A stretch of 64,000 bases of DNA from Pelagibius sp048268885 (GTDB taxonomy: Bacteria; Pseudomonadota; Alphaproteobacteria; Kiloniellales; Kiloniellaceae): NCBI GenBank assembly GCA_048268885.1, contig JBLWUP010000027.1:12663-76662 (forward strand), given 5' to 3'. The notes under the pieces were generated by a model. The model ran no database searches and had not been told where the DNA came from. It saw only the letters and a program-made list of their open reading frames with translations. Made by a program: the position numbers and the translations under genes. Of the stretch, positions 52,712 through 63,613 are shown piece after piece. The stretch's first letter is position 1; every line of letters starts with the position of its first letter.

Positions 52712-53839
52712 TTACGCAGACTTGGGCCGGATCCGCACCAGATCCTGCAGGACGCCGTCGAGACCGTTGGTGACGACGACGTTGCCCACCTTCTCGGACA
52801 CCTTCTCCAGCGCCTCGAGCTCCTTCAGCCGCAGCAGGATGGGGTTGTCCTCCATCAGCTTGGCCGTGTTGAGGAGGGAGCGCGTCGCCGCGGTCTCCTC
52901 ACGCCGCTTGATGACGTTGGCCTGGGCGGTCTTCTCCGCCTCGATGACCCGGTTCATCAGCTCCCGCACGTCACCGGGCAGGATGATGTCCTTCACACCG
53001 ACGGAGGGGACCTGAAGGCCCGCGTCAACCAGCTTCGGCAGCACCAGCGCCTCGATCGCCTGGTTGATGCCCAGCTTGTCGCCGAGCACCTGCTCCAGGG
53101 TCCGGGTGCCGATGACCTGCCGCAACGCGAACTGAAGCTCCTTGTAAAGGAAGTCCTTCAGATCGCTGGTCAGCGCCACCGCCTTCAGCGGGTCGACGAC
53201 CCGGTAGACGGCGGTGAGGTTGGCCCGCAGGCCGACCCGGTCCTTGGTCAGAAGCTCCTGCCCCGTGACCTCCAGCACCTGCAAACGCAGATCGAAAGCC
53301 ACGACGTCGACCCGGTGCAAAGCCTTCACGAAGGCATAGCGACCCGGCTTCAACTGCTTTTGCAGCACGCCGTCCAGGTAGAGCAGACCGACATGGTCGG
53401 AGACCACCTCAACCACCGCCACCAGGTCCTTCGCACCCAACCGCGCCAAAGGGCCGGCCAGCCGCTCCGGCAGCTCGAAGGCGGTGGACGCGTCTACCAC
53501 CTCCAGGCTCATCTGCCGCAGCGCCTTGGCGTAGAAGGCGACGCTGCGCGGCGCCACCAGCCCGGCCAGCTTGCCGTCGGCGTAGACGATGCCCAGATCG
53601 TTGTCGCCCATGTCGGCGACCAGGAAGTAGGCCTCGACCACCTTCGGGTGGGTCAGGTACAGCGCGGCCAGCGCCGCATCGCGCAGCGGCATGGCCCGGA
53701 GGTCGAGCTTCACGACCTCCAGCTCCGCCCGGCCCGGCAGGAAGCGGTACACGCCCGGTTCCAGAACCTTCTGGAACGCCCGGTCGCGGTAAAGCAGACC
53801 GAGCTCGTAGTCGGCGATCTTCTCGGTCTTGAAAACCAT
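52712..53839 (-). CDS. Slipin-type SPFH-domain protein
   Basis: 375 residues from ATG 53839, with AAAGGA about nine bases away; the Arg/Lys-rich upstream frame is not used. The second half is the SPFH domain, with 'DRVGLRANLTAVYRVVDP', 'ALRQVIGTRTLEQVLGDK' and 'VIKRREETAATRSLLNTAKL'. The first half contains two copies of one motif: 'ELGLLYRDRAFQKVLEPGVYRF' (near 11-32) and 'HVGLLYLDGVLQKQLKPGRYAF' (near 148-169). No membrane helix is seen. Slipins organise membrane microdomains; the duplicated N-terminal module is a feature of eoslipin-type proteins. Confidence 0.8.
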   Translation of the reverse strand: MVFKTEKIADYELGLLYRDRAFQKVLEPGVYRFLPGRAELEVVKLDLRAMPLRDAALAALYLTHPKVVEAYFLVADMGDNDLGIVYADGKLAGLVAPRSVAFYAKALRQMSLEVVDASTAFELPERLAGPLARLGAKDLVAVVEVVSDHVGLLYLDGVLQKQLKPGRYAFVKALHRVDVVAFDLRLQVLEVTGQELLTKDRVGLRANLTAVYRVVDPLKAVALTSDLKDFLYKELQFALRQVIGTRTLEQVLGDKLGINQAIEALVLPKLVDAGLQVPSVGVKDIILPGDVRELMNRVIEAEKTAQANVIKRREETAATRSLLNTAKLMEDNPILLRLKELEALEKVSEKVGNVVVTNGLDGVLQDLVRIRPKSA

Positions 53840-54132
53840 CGATCCAATCCTTTCTTGTTCTCTTCTTCTTTCTCTTCTCTTTTTCTTCCGAGGCATCCCG
53901 CGAGGGACCGGAGCGGAAAAATGCTCCTAAAAAATATGCGTTGAGGAACACCGGAAGAGCCCCGACAGCGCGGGCCGGGCGGCCCCGGCGCCCTTCCTCC
54001 GCCGGGCGCGCGGACTGCCGGGGTTCCGTCCCCGAAAATGCGGGAACGGCGTGCCGGAAGTCCTTGCACACGGCGTCGAAGGGCGCGGTGGAGACGCGCG
54101 GAAGCCTTTGCCGCCTGGCCCCTGCCCTTCCC

Positions 54133-54150
54133 TGCAGCCTTAAGGCTGCA
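54133..54150. repeat. Perfect 18-bp palindrome
   Basis: TGCAGCCTTAAGGCTGCA lies downstream of the tRNA pair. It lacks a T run, so a terminator role is uncertain. Confidence 0.5.
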
Positions 54151-54213
54151 AATCAGGGCGCGGCCTGGCGCTCTCCCGGCATCCTTCGTCTTCGGATCAG
54201 CGTTAGTGGCTGA

Positions 54214-54287
54214 GAGTGATGGAGGGATTCGAACCCTCTACACCTGGATTATCATTCCAGTGCTCTAACCCTATGAGCTACATCCAT
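54214..54287 (-). tRNA. tRNA-like gene, anticodon GAT (Ile), with mismatched acceptor stem
   Basis: The anticodon arm is CTGGA-ATGATAA-TCCAG, giving GAU. The T arm GAGGG-TTCGAAT-CCCTC is intact and the D arm GCTC/GAGC is normal. The acceptor pairs only partly: 5' ATGGATG against 3' CATCACT keeps G-C, U-A, A-U, G-C and the outer A-U, with mismatches at pairs 2-71 and 3-70. No CCA is encoded. It may be a decayed tRNA, or a real gene read slightly wrongly. Its 5' base touches the end of the next tRNA. Confidence 0.5.
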
Positions 54288-54363
54288 GGGGCCGAATGCA
54301 GGACTCGAACCTGCGGCCTCCGGGTTCGTATCCCGGCGCTCTCACCAACTGAGCTAATTCGGC
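54287..54363 (-). tRNA. tRNA-Arg (anticodon ACG)
   Basis: The acceptor GCCGAAT pairs perfectly with ATTCGGC and CCA is encoded. The anticodon arm CCGGG-ATACGAA-CCCGG gives ACG, read as ICG after deamination, for Arg CGN codons. The D arm GCTC/GAGC and T arm GCAGG-TTCGAGT-CCTGC are regular. The discriminator base is C, which is unusual for Arg. Confidence 0.75.
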
Positions 54364-54956
54364 TGCGTGGTACAAAAAAGCTCGACACACGAAGGGCGCA
54401 TTACGAGCGCCGATCGCGCCGGCCGGGATTCAGAGAACCCGGACCATAGAGCGGTCTGCCAAGTACCAAACGAATGAAGGCTCCTGATCCTCTCGCGAGG
54501 GATGCCTAACGTCGTTCTCGATGTCTTGCTGTCATGTCTTCCTGCCTTCCTGTGCGTTGTCGCCGGGGCAGGAGTCGCGCGGAAACCGCGGGCTCTAGAC
54601 CCGGTGGGTGTGTGCCCCTTCGTCTGGGCTGTTGTGACGATCCATCAAGGTCATCAGGTTTCCGTTTCGCGTTGACCGCAGGCGGGAGTGCCCGCGGGAG
54701 GCGTTCGTATAGGCCAGGTCCGATTCCGAAATCAACCGAAACCGGCGGTTGAGGTGAAAAAAGACCGATCCCAAAAGGTCGCCGCGTCCGAGGATATAAA
54801 AAGTTGCGCCGCGCCGGGAAAGCCTTTGCTTGGCTTACCCGGCGCGGCGCGATGGGAAGGTACGATGTGGTGCCGGAAGTCCGGCGGCGCGCTGCTAGAT
54901 CGGATTCACAGGGTCGGTGGATCGCCTTCGGCGATTCCAGCCGACCCTGATCTGCT
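54364..54956. other. Gene-free stretch between tRNA-Arg and the chemoreceptor
   Basis: About 590 bases on the minus-strand side. It holds the chemoreceptor terminator (54796-54850) and one copy of a dispersed palindrome at 54898. Available frames are Arg/Pro-rich and look spurious. Confidence 0.6.
54796..54850 (-). terminator. Rho-independent terminator of the chemoreceptor gene
   Basis: GCGCCGCGCCGGG pairs over 13 bp with CCCGGCGCGGCGC around an inner AAGCC/GGCTT stem. On the minus strand it is followed by AACTTTTTAT. It is about 107 bases beyond the stop. Confidence 0.75.
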
Positions 54957-54957
54957 C
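54898..54957. repeat. Dispersed palindrome, GGATTCACAGG...CTGATCTGCTC family, copy 2
   Basis: 'agatcggattcacaggg' to 'cgaccctgatctgctc' with inner 'atcgccttcggcgattcca' matches 21332-21420. The end abuts the chemoreceptor stop codon. Confidence 0.65.
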
Positions 54958-57020
54958 TAGGCCGCGCGGACCGATTCCAGGAATTCCTGCACTTCACGCT
55001 GCAGCTCGTCGGCCTGGCCGGAGAGGGCGTCGGCGGCACTCTGCACCTGGCCCGCGGCGGAGCCTGTCTGCGCCGCCCCTTCGTTGACGCCGCCGATATT
55101 CGAGGAGACGTCGCTGGTGCCGGCCGCGGCCTGCTGCACGTTGCGGGCAATCTCCGTGGTCGCCGCGTTCTGCTCCTCAACCGCAGCAGCGATGGCCGAG
55201 GCGTTCTCGTTGATGCTGGCGATGATGCTGCGGATGCCGTCGATGGCGCTGACCGCCGACCCCGTCGCGTCCTGCATGCCGCCGATCTGGCTGGAGATTT
55301 CCTCCGTCGCCTTGGCGGTCTGCGTCGCCAGGGACTTCACCTCGTTGGCGACCACCGCGAAGCCCTTGCCCATCTCGCCGGCGCGCGCCGCCTCGATGGT
55401 CGCGTTGAGCGCCAGAAGGTTGGTCTGCTCGGCAATGTCCTGGATCAGGCCGATGACCTCACCGATCTTCTGCGCCGCCTCGTCGAGGCCCTTCACGCGC
55501 GTGGTGATGTTCTCGGTCTCGGAGACGGCCTTGTTGGTGAAGTCGTTCGACTGGGCCACCTGGCGCGAGATCTCGCTGATCGACGACGACAGCTCCTCCG
55601 CGCCGGAAGCCACGGTCTGCACGTTGGAGGAAGCTTCCTCCGCGGCACCGGTCACCAGCTTGGCCTTGTCCGCGGTGTCCTCGGCGGTCGCGGTCATCTT
55701 CTGGGCGACGGCACGCATCTCCTCGCAGGACGCCGCCACGGTCTTCAGCACCGCCGCCGCCTTCTGATCGAAGTTCTGGCAGAAGCTCTCGATCTTCTGG
55801 GCACGCGCCTCGCGCGCGGCCTGCTCCTTCTGCTGCGCCGCCGCCAGCTCGCGGGCCTTCAGGCCGTTCTGCTTGAAGACCTCGACGGTGCCGGCCATGG
55901 CGCCGATCTCGTCCTTGTCGCCGGCATAAGGCACCTCGGCCGAGAAGTCATCTTCCGCCAGGCGCTGCATCACGCCGGCCAGCACATTGGTGCGCCCCGC
56001 GACGTTGCGGCCGATCAGCAGCGCCAGCGCGACGGCAACCGCGAAGGAGACCAGCGTGGCAACGATGATGAAAGTCACCCCCGTCGACTTCGCCGACTTC
56101 AGGTCCTCCAGGCCGGCACCCATGGCGGCATGGATAGCCTCCTCCGCGGCGTCGGCCGTCTCGATCAGGGTGTCGAAGGATGCATCGAAAACGACATCCG
56201 CCTCGCTGCCGGCGGAAGAGACGTTCTGGCTGGTCGCGTAGCGCGCGTTGGCCAGGTCGGCCAGCTCCTGAATGCCGCTCAGCAGCTCCGACGCCCCGGC
56301 CATGCCGTAGGTCTCGCCAAGCTGCGCGACCTTGGCCTGCGCCTCGGCGAAGTTGCCGGTGGCTTCCGCGATATCCTCACCCGCGTCGCCGCCGAGCACC
56401 TCTTCCACCATCAGGTGGCCGTTGGCCAGAAGATAGCGCGCCTCGCCGGCCAGCCGTTGCGCTTCGCCGTTGTTCAGCTGATAGCCGCTTTGCGCCGCTT
56501 CCAGGATGCCGGCGATCAGGCCGTCATAGAGCTCGTCGAAACGTTCGTCGGACCCGCTGCCGACGCCCTGGTCCTGGCTCAGCGAGGCATAGCGCTCCTC
56601 CGCCACCGCGACGAAGCTGTCGAGGTTCTGCAGCACCTTTTCGACATTGCTGCGCACCACCGGATCTTCGCTGGGGAAAAAGCGGCCTTCGTCGTTCTCG
56701 CCGCCGTTCAGGATGGCGTCGGCATAGAAGCGGGATTCGTCCAGCAGGTCCCAGACCACCTGCACGTCCTCGCCGGCGTCCCCTGCCATGATCTCCTCAA
56801 AGATCAGATGGGCGGCGGTCGCCGAGAGCTTGATCTCCATGGCCGCGTCACCGAGCGGCGCCAGGCGCTCGGCGACCAGAACGCCGTCACCGCCCAATTT
56901 GTTGGCGGTCCAGCCGCCGATCATGCCGGCCAAGCCGGTCAGCACGGCCATCGCAAGAAATCCATAGAGGATCTTCGATTTGACGCTCAGGTTCCGGACA
57001 AATGGCAAAACACTATTCAT
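54957..57020 (-). CDS. Methyl-accepting chemotaxis protein
   Basis: 687 residues from ATG 57020; a TTG nine codons upstream is poorer. Helix 1 (about 20-40) and helix 2 (about 318-338) enclose a large periplasmic sensor. Within it two similar blocks read 'HLIFEEIMAGDAGEDVQ' and 'HLMVEEVLGGDAGEDIAE', so the sensor is an internal duplication. A HAMP segment follows, then the signalling hairpin tip 'IGLIQDIAEQTNLLALNATIE' in parts, which contacts CheA and CheW. It steers motility; the ligand is unknown. The gene is monocistronic with its own terminator. No che genes lie in the window. Confidence 0.92.
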   Translation of the reverse strand: MNSVLPFVRNLSVKSKILYGFLAMAVLTGLAGMIGGWTANKLGGDGVLVAERLAPLGDAAMEIKLSATAAHLIFEEIMAGDAGEDVQVVWDLLDESRFYADAILNGGENDEGRFFPSEDPVVRSNVEKVLQNLDSFVAVAEERYASLSQDQGVGSGSDERFDELYDGLIAGILEAAQSGYQLNNGEAQRLAGEARYLLANGHLMVEEVLGGDAGEDIAEATGNFAEAQAKVAQLGETYGMAGASELLSGIQELADLANARYATSQNVSSAGSEADVVFDASFDTLIETADAAEEAIHAAMGAGLEDLKSAKSTGVTFIIVATLVSFAVAVALALLIGRNVAGRTNVLAGVMQRLAEDDFSAEVPYAGDKDEIGAMAGTVEVFKQNGLKARELAAAQQKEQAAREARAQKIESFCQNFDQKAAAVLKTVAASCEEMRAVAQKMTATAEDTADKAKLVTGAAEEASSNVQTVASGAEELSSSISEISRQVAQSNDFTNKAVSETENITTRVKGLDEAAQKIGEVIGLIQDIAEQTNLLALNATIEAARAGEMGKGFAVVANEVKSLATQTAKATEEISSQIGGMQDATGSAVSAIDGIRSIIASINENASAIAAAVEEQNAATTEIARNVQQAAAGTSDVSSNIGGVNEGAAQTGSAAGQVQSAADALSGQADELQREVQEFLESVRAA

Positions 57021-57361
57021 GGCGGCAAGTTCCCCTCGACCGATCAATCGCGCATTTCAACTAGGCAATAAAATTAACCAGAATAGACAGTGTTAGCAGG
57101 TCAAGATTAATAAAATTCGACTAAAACGCCGCGCATTAGCAGTTGGTAATTCCACCTTTAGTCGTTCCGACCTCCGTCAAGCGGCCTCGCGCCGGACCAT
57201 TTCCGGCCACGGCCTCGGGGGCGGCTTACCCCGCAGGCCGTAGCGCGGCATTCGCCCGGCGAAGACCGTTGCGCCGCTCTGGGCGAAGCGCTACCTCTGC
57301 CTCTCTAAAGCAGGAACGATGTCACCGAGCGAAGTGACTGACAGGGAGGCCGCCGGCGGCT

Positions 57362-59008
57362 ATGGGCGATACTGCAAATCCCTTTGAAAGCGACCTGGAG
57401 CGCGGGCCGGCCAACCATCTGGCGCTGAGCCCGCTGAGTTTCCTGCCGCGCGCCGCGGCGGTCTATCCGCAGCGCTGCGCCGTCATCCACGGCGATCTCA
57501 CCTACACCTGGGGGCAAGTCTACGAACGCTGCCGGCGCCTCGCCTCAGCGCTCTCGAAGCGCGGCATCGGGCGCGGCGACACCGTGGCGGTCATGGCGCC
57601 CAACACGCCGCCCTGCCTGGAGGCCCACTTCGGCGTCCCCGCCAGCGGCGCCGTGCTGAACGCCCTCAACGTGCGCCTCGACGCGGCGACCATCGCCTTC
57701 ACGCTCAATCACGGCGAAGCCAAGGTGCTGATCACCGACCGCGAATTCTCAGGTGTCATCAAGGAGGCGCTGGCCGACGTCGAGCGCGATCTGCTGGTGA
57801 TCGACATCGACGACCCTCAGGCAATTCTTGAGGGGGGCGAGGGCGGCGAGCTGCTGGGCGAGTGCGATTACGAGAGCTTCCTCGCTTCCGGCGATCCCGA
57901 CTTTCCCTGGCAACTGCCATCAGACGAGTGGGAATCGCTCTCGCTGCTCTACACCTCCGGCACCACCGGGAACCCCAAGGGCGTGGTCTACCATCACCGC
58001 GGCGCCTACCTGAACGCCATCGGCAACATCCAGGTCTGGGGCATGGGCCCGCACCCGGTCTACCTCTGGACCCTGCCGATGTTCCACTGCAACGGCTGGT
58101 GCTTCCCCTGGACGGTGACCGCGCTGGCCGGCACCCACGTCTGTCTGCGCCAGGTGCGCGCCGGGGCGATCTACGACGCCTTCGCCGACCACGGCGTGAC
58201 CCATCTCTGCGGCGCGCCCATCGTCATGCAGATGCTGCTCGGCGCGACGGAGGAAGAGCGCCGCGACTTCGACCAGCAGGTGAAGTTCATGACCGCCGCC
58301 GCGCCGCCGCCGGCCGCCGTGCTGGCCGCCATGCAGGACGCCGGCATCGAGGTGACCCACGTCTACGGCCTGACCGAGGTCTACGGCCCCGCCGTGGTCT
58401 GCGCCTGGCATCGGGAGTGGGACGACCACGACATGGAAATGCAGGCGGCGCTGAAGTCGCGCCAGGGCGTGAACTATCCGGTGCTGGAAGGCCTCATGGT
58501 CGCCGACGCCGAAACGCTGGAGCCCGTGCCGCGCGACGGCGAGACCCTGGGCGAGGTCTTCATGCGCGGCAACGTGGTGATGAAGGGATATCTGAAAAAC
58601 GCTGAGGCCACCGACAAGGCCTTCGCCGGCGGCTGGTTCCACACCGGCGACCTCGGCGTGTGGCATCCGGACGGCTACATCGAACTGAAGGACCGCTCCA
58701 AGGACATCATCATCTCCGGCGGCGAGAACATCTCCTCCATCGAGATCGAGAACGCGCTCTACCGCCACCCCGCGGTGGCCGGCGCGGCGGTGGTCGCCAA
58801 GCCCGACGACAAGTGGGGCGAGACCCCTTGCGCCTTCGTCGAGCTGAAGCCCGGCACGCAGGCCGACGAAGCGGAGATCATCGCCTTCTGCCGCGACCAC
58901 CTCGCCCACTTCAAGGCGCCGCGCCAGGTGGTCTTCGGCCCGCTGCCCAAGACCTCCACCGGCAAGATCCAGAAGTTCGTCCTGCGCAGCCAGGCGAGGG
59001 GGCTGTAG
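57362..59008 (+). CDS. Acyl-CoA synthetase (AMP-forming)
   Basis: 548 residues of the ANL superfamily. The P-loop is 'LLYTSGTTGNPKGVVYHHRG', the mid motif 'YGLTEVYGP', the hinge 'GWFHTGDLGVWHPDGYIELKDRSKD' (in parts) and the C-terminal lysine 'TSTGKIQKFVLR'. This length and the motif set fit medium/long-chain fatty-acid or DmdB-like synthetases. It forms acyl-CoA from a carboxylate and ATP. The ATG is preceded by AGGGAGG some 13 bases ahead. The substrate is unclear. Confidence 0.9.
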   Translation: MGDTANPFESDLERGPANHLALSPLSFLPRAAAVYPQRCAVIHGDLTYTWGQVYERCRRLASALSKRGIGRGDTVAVMAPNTPPCLEAHFGVPASGAVLNALNVRLDAATIAFTLNHGEAKVLITDREFSGVIKEALADVERDLLVIDIDDPQAILEGGEGGELLGECDYESFLASGDPDFPWQLPSDEWESLSLLYTSGTTGNPKGVVYHHRGAYLNAIGNIQVWGMGPHPVYLWTLPMFHCNGWCFPWTVTALAGTHVCLRQVRAGAIYDAFADHGVTHLCGAPIVMQMLLGATEEERRDFDQQVKFMTAAAPPPAAVLAAMQDAGIEVTHVYGLTEVYGPAVVCAWHREWDDHDMEMQAALKSRQGVNYPVLEGLMVADAETLEPVPRDGETLGEVFMRGNVVMKGYLKNAEATDKAFAGGWFHTGDLGVWHPDGYIELKDRSKDIIISGGENISSIEIENALYRHPAVAGAAVVAKPDDKWGETPCAFVELKPGTQADEAEIIAFCRDHLAHFKAPRQVVFGPLPKTSTGKIQKFVLRSQARGL

Positions 59009-59031
59009 GAGGGGTGTCGTCCTGGATCACA

Positions 59032-59123
59032 CCCTTCGAGACGCGGTCCTTCGGACCGCTCCTCAGGGTGAGGCGAAACTCGGGACCCAATCCTGAGGAA
59101 GCCGCGAAGCGGCTGTCTCGAAG
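59032..59123. repeat. Dispersed palindrome, CCTTCGAGACGC family, copy 4
   Basis: 'cccttcgagacgcggtcc', 'gctcctcagggtgaggc' and 'tcctgaggaagcc', 'ggctgtctcgaagg' form a large inverted repeat like copy 1. It follows the acyl-CoA synthetase stop. Confidence 0.72.
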
Positions 59124-59128
59124 GACCA

Positions 59129-59181
59129 AACACAAAACCGCGCCCCTCGGTCCCTCCTGAAGCGGAGGGCGGGGGACGCGG
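59129..59181 (-). terminator. Rho-independent terminator for the DUF465 gene
   Basis: On the minus strand CCGCGTCCCC...GGGGCGCGG, with an inner CCCTCCGCTTCAGGAGGG hairpin, is followed by TTTTGTGTTT. It ends the transcript of the small gene at 59354. Confidence 0.65.
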
Positions 59182-59353
59182 TCGAAGCGTTGCGTGCCTT
59201 CTTGTCTGCTCGTCGTGCCGACGCTTGTCCTAGCTTCACTCCTTCGGGGATGCTTCCCCCGGCACGAGCCTGCCTGGCTGCTGCGATAGTCAGCGCCTGA
59301 ACCCCTTTTTCCGGTCAGGGCCCTTGGCGTGGCGGCTTTGCTTGGGAGTTTGG

Positions 59354-59521
59354 CTAGAGCTCCAGGTGTCCTTCGATTTGGTCCTTGATCCGGAGCTTTT
59401 CGCGTTTAAGTTCGACGATGCGGAGATCGTCAGGATGCGGCCGGTGTTCTTCGTCGTCAATGGCGCTTTCGATGGCCGCGTGCTTGTTGCGCAATGACGC
59501 GATACGCTCATCTGCTGGCAT
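59354..59521 (-). CDS. DUF465 (YdcH-like) small protein
   Basis: 55 residues starting MPADERIASLRNKHAAIESA and ending GHLELstop; it is too short for usual ORF lists. GGAGG lies seven bases before the ATG. The helical DUF465 pattern 'LRIVELKREKLRIKDQIE' is clear. These proteins are soluble coiled-coil-like products of unknown role and are often near ubiX. A second DUF465 protein lies at 62360. A terminator is downstream on its strand. Confidence 0.88.
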   Translation of the reverse strand: MPADERIASLRNKHAAIESAIDDEEHRPHPDDLRIVELKREKLRIKDQIEGHLEL

Positions 59522-59625
59522 TCGGGAACCTCCAATGAGCCTTAGGTACCCGGATATGCTATCTCACGATGGGCAATATTGCAATTAAGTGACGCCTGAA
59601 ATCGGGGTTAAACTGGGTTAAGATT

Positions 59626-60222
59626 GTGACGCAAAATCAACGGTTGATCGTCGGCATCACGGGGGCCAGCGGCGTGCGCTACGGCGTGCGGATGCTGGAG
59701 ATTCTGCGCGGCCTGCCGGTTGAGAGCCATCTGGTTCTCTCCAGGGCCGCGGAGATGACCATTGCCTATGAAACCGATCTGAAGGTGGCCGAGGTGACGG
59801 GCCTGGCCGACGTGGTCTATCCCGTCGCCGACGTCGGCGCGGCGATCTCCAGCGGCTCCTTCCAGACCCTCGGCATGGTGATCGCGCCCTGCTCCGTGCG
59901 GTCGATGTCGGAGATCTCGACCGGCGTCACCTCCAATCTGCTGACCCGCGCGGCCGACGTGGTGCTGAAGGAGCGCCGCCGCCTGGTGCTGATGCTGCGC
60001 GAGACGCCGCTGCACACGGGCCACCTGCGCTCCATGCTGGCGCTGTCGGAGATGGGCGCGATCATCGCCCCGCCGGTCCCCGGATTCTACGCCAACCCGC
60101 AGAGCCTGGACGAGATGGTCGACCACACGGTCGGCCGTGTGCTCGACCTCTTCGGCCTCGACGCCGGCACGGTGAAACGCTGGGGCGAGGACTCCGGCAA
60201 GGTGCGCCCGCTGCGGGGCTGA
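59626..60222 (+). CDS. ubiX: Flavin prenyltransferase UbiX
   Basis: 198 residues from GTG 59626. The nucleotide-binding start is 'LIVGITGASGVRYGVRMLE', and the phosphate-loop segment 'APCSVRSMSEISTGVTSNLLTRAADVVLKE' (in parts) is typical. UbiX makes the prenylated FMN cofactor for UbiD decarboxylase in ubiquinone synthesis. UbiD is not in the window. The next small gene starts 15 bases later. Confidence 0.96.
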   Translation: MTQNQRLIVGITGASGVRYGVRMLEILRGLPVESHLVLSRAAEMTIAYETDLKVAEVTGLADVVYPVADVGAAISSGSFQTLGMVIAPCSVRSMSEISTGVTSNLLTRAADVVLKERRRLVLMLRETPLHTGHLRSMLALSEMGAIIAPPVPGFYANPQSLDEMVDHTVGRVLDLFGLDAGTVKRWGEDSGKVRPLRG

Positions 60223-60237
60223 GGGAAAACGCCGGCG

Positions 60238-60477
60238 ATGTCTTCTCTTTGGATCGTCGTCGGCTTCTATCAACGCGTCTTCATCTGGCTACGCCGCAAA
60301 CTGATCGCGCGGCCTGTGCGACATGGTGCAATGCTGATCGCGGCACTGCTGATTCTGCTGGAAGGCCTGCCGCGCCTCCTGGCATCGTTGATCGATCCTT
60401 TTGTCACGTTTCTCTTCACCATCCTCGCCGTGGGGCCGCTGATCCTGATGGTCCCCTTTCACGACCGTTTCAAATAG
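60238..60477 (+). CDS. Small hypothetical membrane protein
   Basis: 79 residues with hydrophobic segments near 5-20, 32-50 and 55-72 ('GAMLIAALLILLEGLPRLLA', 'LFTILAVGPLILMVP'). GAGGGA precedes the ATG, 15 bases after ubiX. No family is recognised. It converges with the TIGR02444 gene. Confidence 0.6.
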   Translation: MSSLWIVVGFYQRVFIWLRRKLIARPVRHGAMLIAALLILLEGLPRLLASLIDPFVTFLFTILAVGPLILMVPFHDRFK

Positions 60478-60487
60478 CGCGGCGCCG

Positions 60488-61041
60488 CTAGCTTTCGTCT
60501 TCCAGCATCCGGATGGCGTGCACCGGCGCCACCTCAGCGCAGGCGCCGTGCAGGACGGCGGCCAGGTCGGCGAGATCGTCGTCGGTGGGCAGCGGCTTGA
60601 AGCGGGTGAGATAGAGCCGCAGGTTGGCGGCGACGGCTTCGGCCGCGCTCTCGCCCTCCGGGATCTCCAGCTCCTGGTAGAGCACGAGCTGCTCCAGCAT
60701 CTCGGCCTGCAGTTCCAGGCCCTTGACCTCCTCTCGGAAGGCCTCGCCCAGATCCTCGGGCACCGCGACCTGCTGCTTCAGCCAGCGCCGGGCGGCGCGC
60801 AAGGGGGCCACCACCTCGTCGTGCCAGGGCCGCGAGGCCGAGCGCAGCAGCCCCAGGTCGCCGCCGTCGAGGACGCGCCCGCGCGTGCCCGCCCAGGCGC
60901 AGAACAGCAGCAGGTTCACGTCGAGGCCATGGCGGTCCTGCAGGTCGAGGCAGGCCTCGGCCACGCCGGGCCGGCCGTAGACGGTGCCGGAGAACTGCCA
61001 GAACGGCGTTGTATCCGGTGCAACGACGCTGTTTCGATCCG

Positions 61042-61045
<4 letters not shown>
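60488..61045 (-). CDS. TIGR02444 family protein
   Basis: 185 residues matching the alphaproteobacterial/gamma TIGR02444 family: 'FWQFSGTVYGRPGVAEACLDLQD', 'VNLLLFCAWAGTRGRVLD' and 'WHDEVVAPLRAARRWLKQ'. The family is uncharacterised and helical. Its ATG overlaps the phosphofructokinase stop by four bases (ATGA), so the two are translationally coupled. Confidence 0.88.
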
Positions 61046-62157
<1,112 letters not shown>

Positions 62158-62359
62158 GATCCCCCGCTGCCTGTTCCCGAGAGCCCTTGGGAAAAATCCC
62201 GCGAAGAGACGACTTTAGCAGCTTCGCGGGTGCAAAATCTCCCCCCGGAAGACCTTGTTGCGCTTCTTCGCCGCGATTATGGAAAGTCGGCCCGCAAGAC
62301 TCCCCCCCGGCGATCCAAAGGAGTATACTGCGCCGCACTACAAACCGTTCCTGAGCGCA

Positions 62360-62566
62360 ATGGATCAACCCGATTTTGAGCAGATGCGTCGCAAGCTGGC
62401 GGAGCTGAAGTCAGAGCACCGCGATCTCGACGACGTAATCAGCCACCTTGTCGAAACCCGGCCCTTCGACCAGCTCCAGCTCCAGCGCCTGAAAAAGCGC
62501 AAGCTGGCCCTCAAAGATCAGATTTTGAAGCTGGAAGACGCGCTCCTGCCCGACATCATCGCCTGA
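62360..62566 (+). CDS. DUF465 (YdcH) family protein
   Basis: 68 residues from ATG 62360; the upstream in-frame sequence is not family-like. 'FEQMRRKLAELKSEHRDLDD' and 'LQLQRLKKRKLALKDQILKL' mark DUF465. It is divergent from pfkA. A TATACT box in 'aaaggagtatactgcgccg' lies about 35 bases upstream and may be its -10. Its function is unknown; a shorter paralogue lies at 59354. Confidence 0.9.
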   Translation: MDQPDFEQMRRKLAELKSEHRDLDDVISHLVETRPFDQLQLQRLKKRKLALKDQILKLEDALLPDIIA

Positions 62567-62614
62567 GCACCGACGCCCGAGCCCCGGCCCGGAGCGGTCG
62601 CTCTTCCGGGGGCC

Positions 62615-63352
<738 letters not shown>

Positions 63353-63613
63353 CCTGGCATCCAATAGTCACGGGCACTTGCGGCCCTTGCGGGCCTGCGG
63401 GCACCCCAGCAGAGCAAACGCTTCGTCCGGCCGATCGTTGCGGCGCGCCGAATCTAGCACGAAGCTTAGAGGGCGAGGGTAAACGCTTCCTTGCGTTAAC
63501 AAAACCTTTCCCAGCCCGCACCCCCGGTAGAAAACGCCCGGAAAACCGCCGATTCCAGCCCGAATCGGCGGCGGGGCCGGCGGCCTTCCGTTCCAGCTCC
63601 CCTGGCGGCCCGC

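Noticed and set aside
54216..54449. A 77-residue plus-strand frame near 54216
   Set aside because: It is the antisense translation of the two tRNA genes, a familiar artefact.
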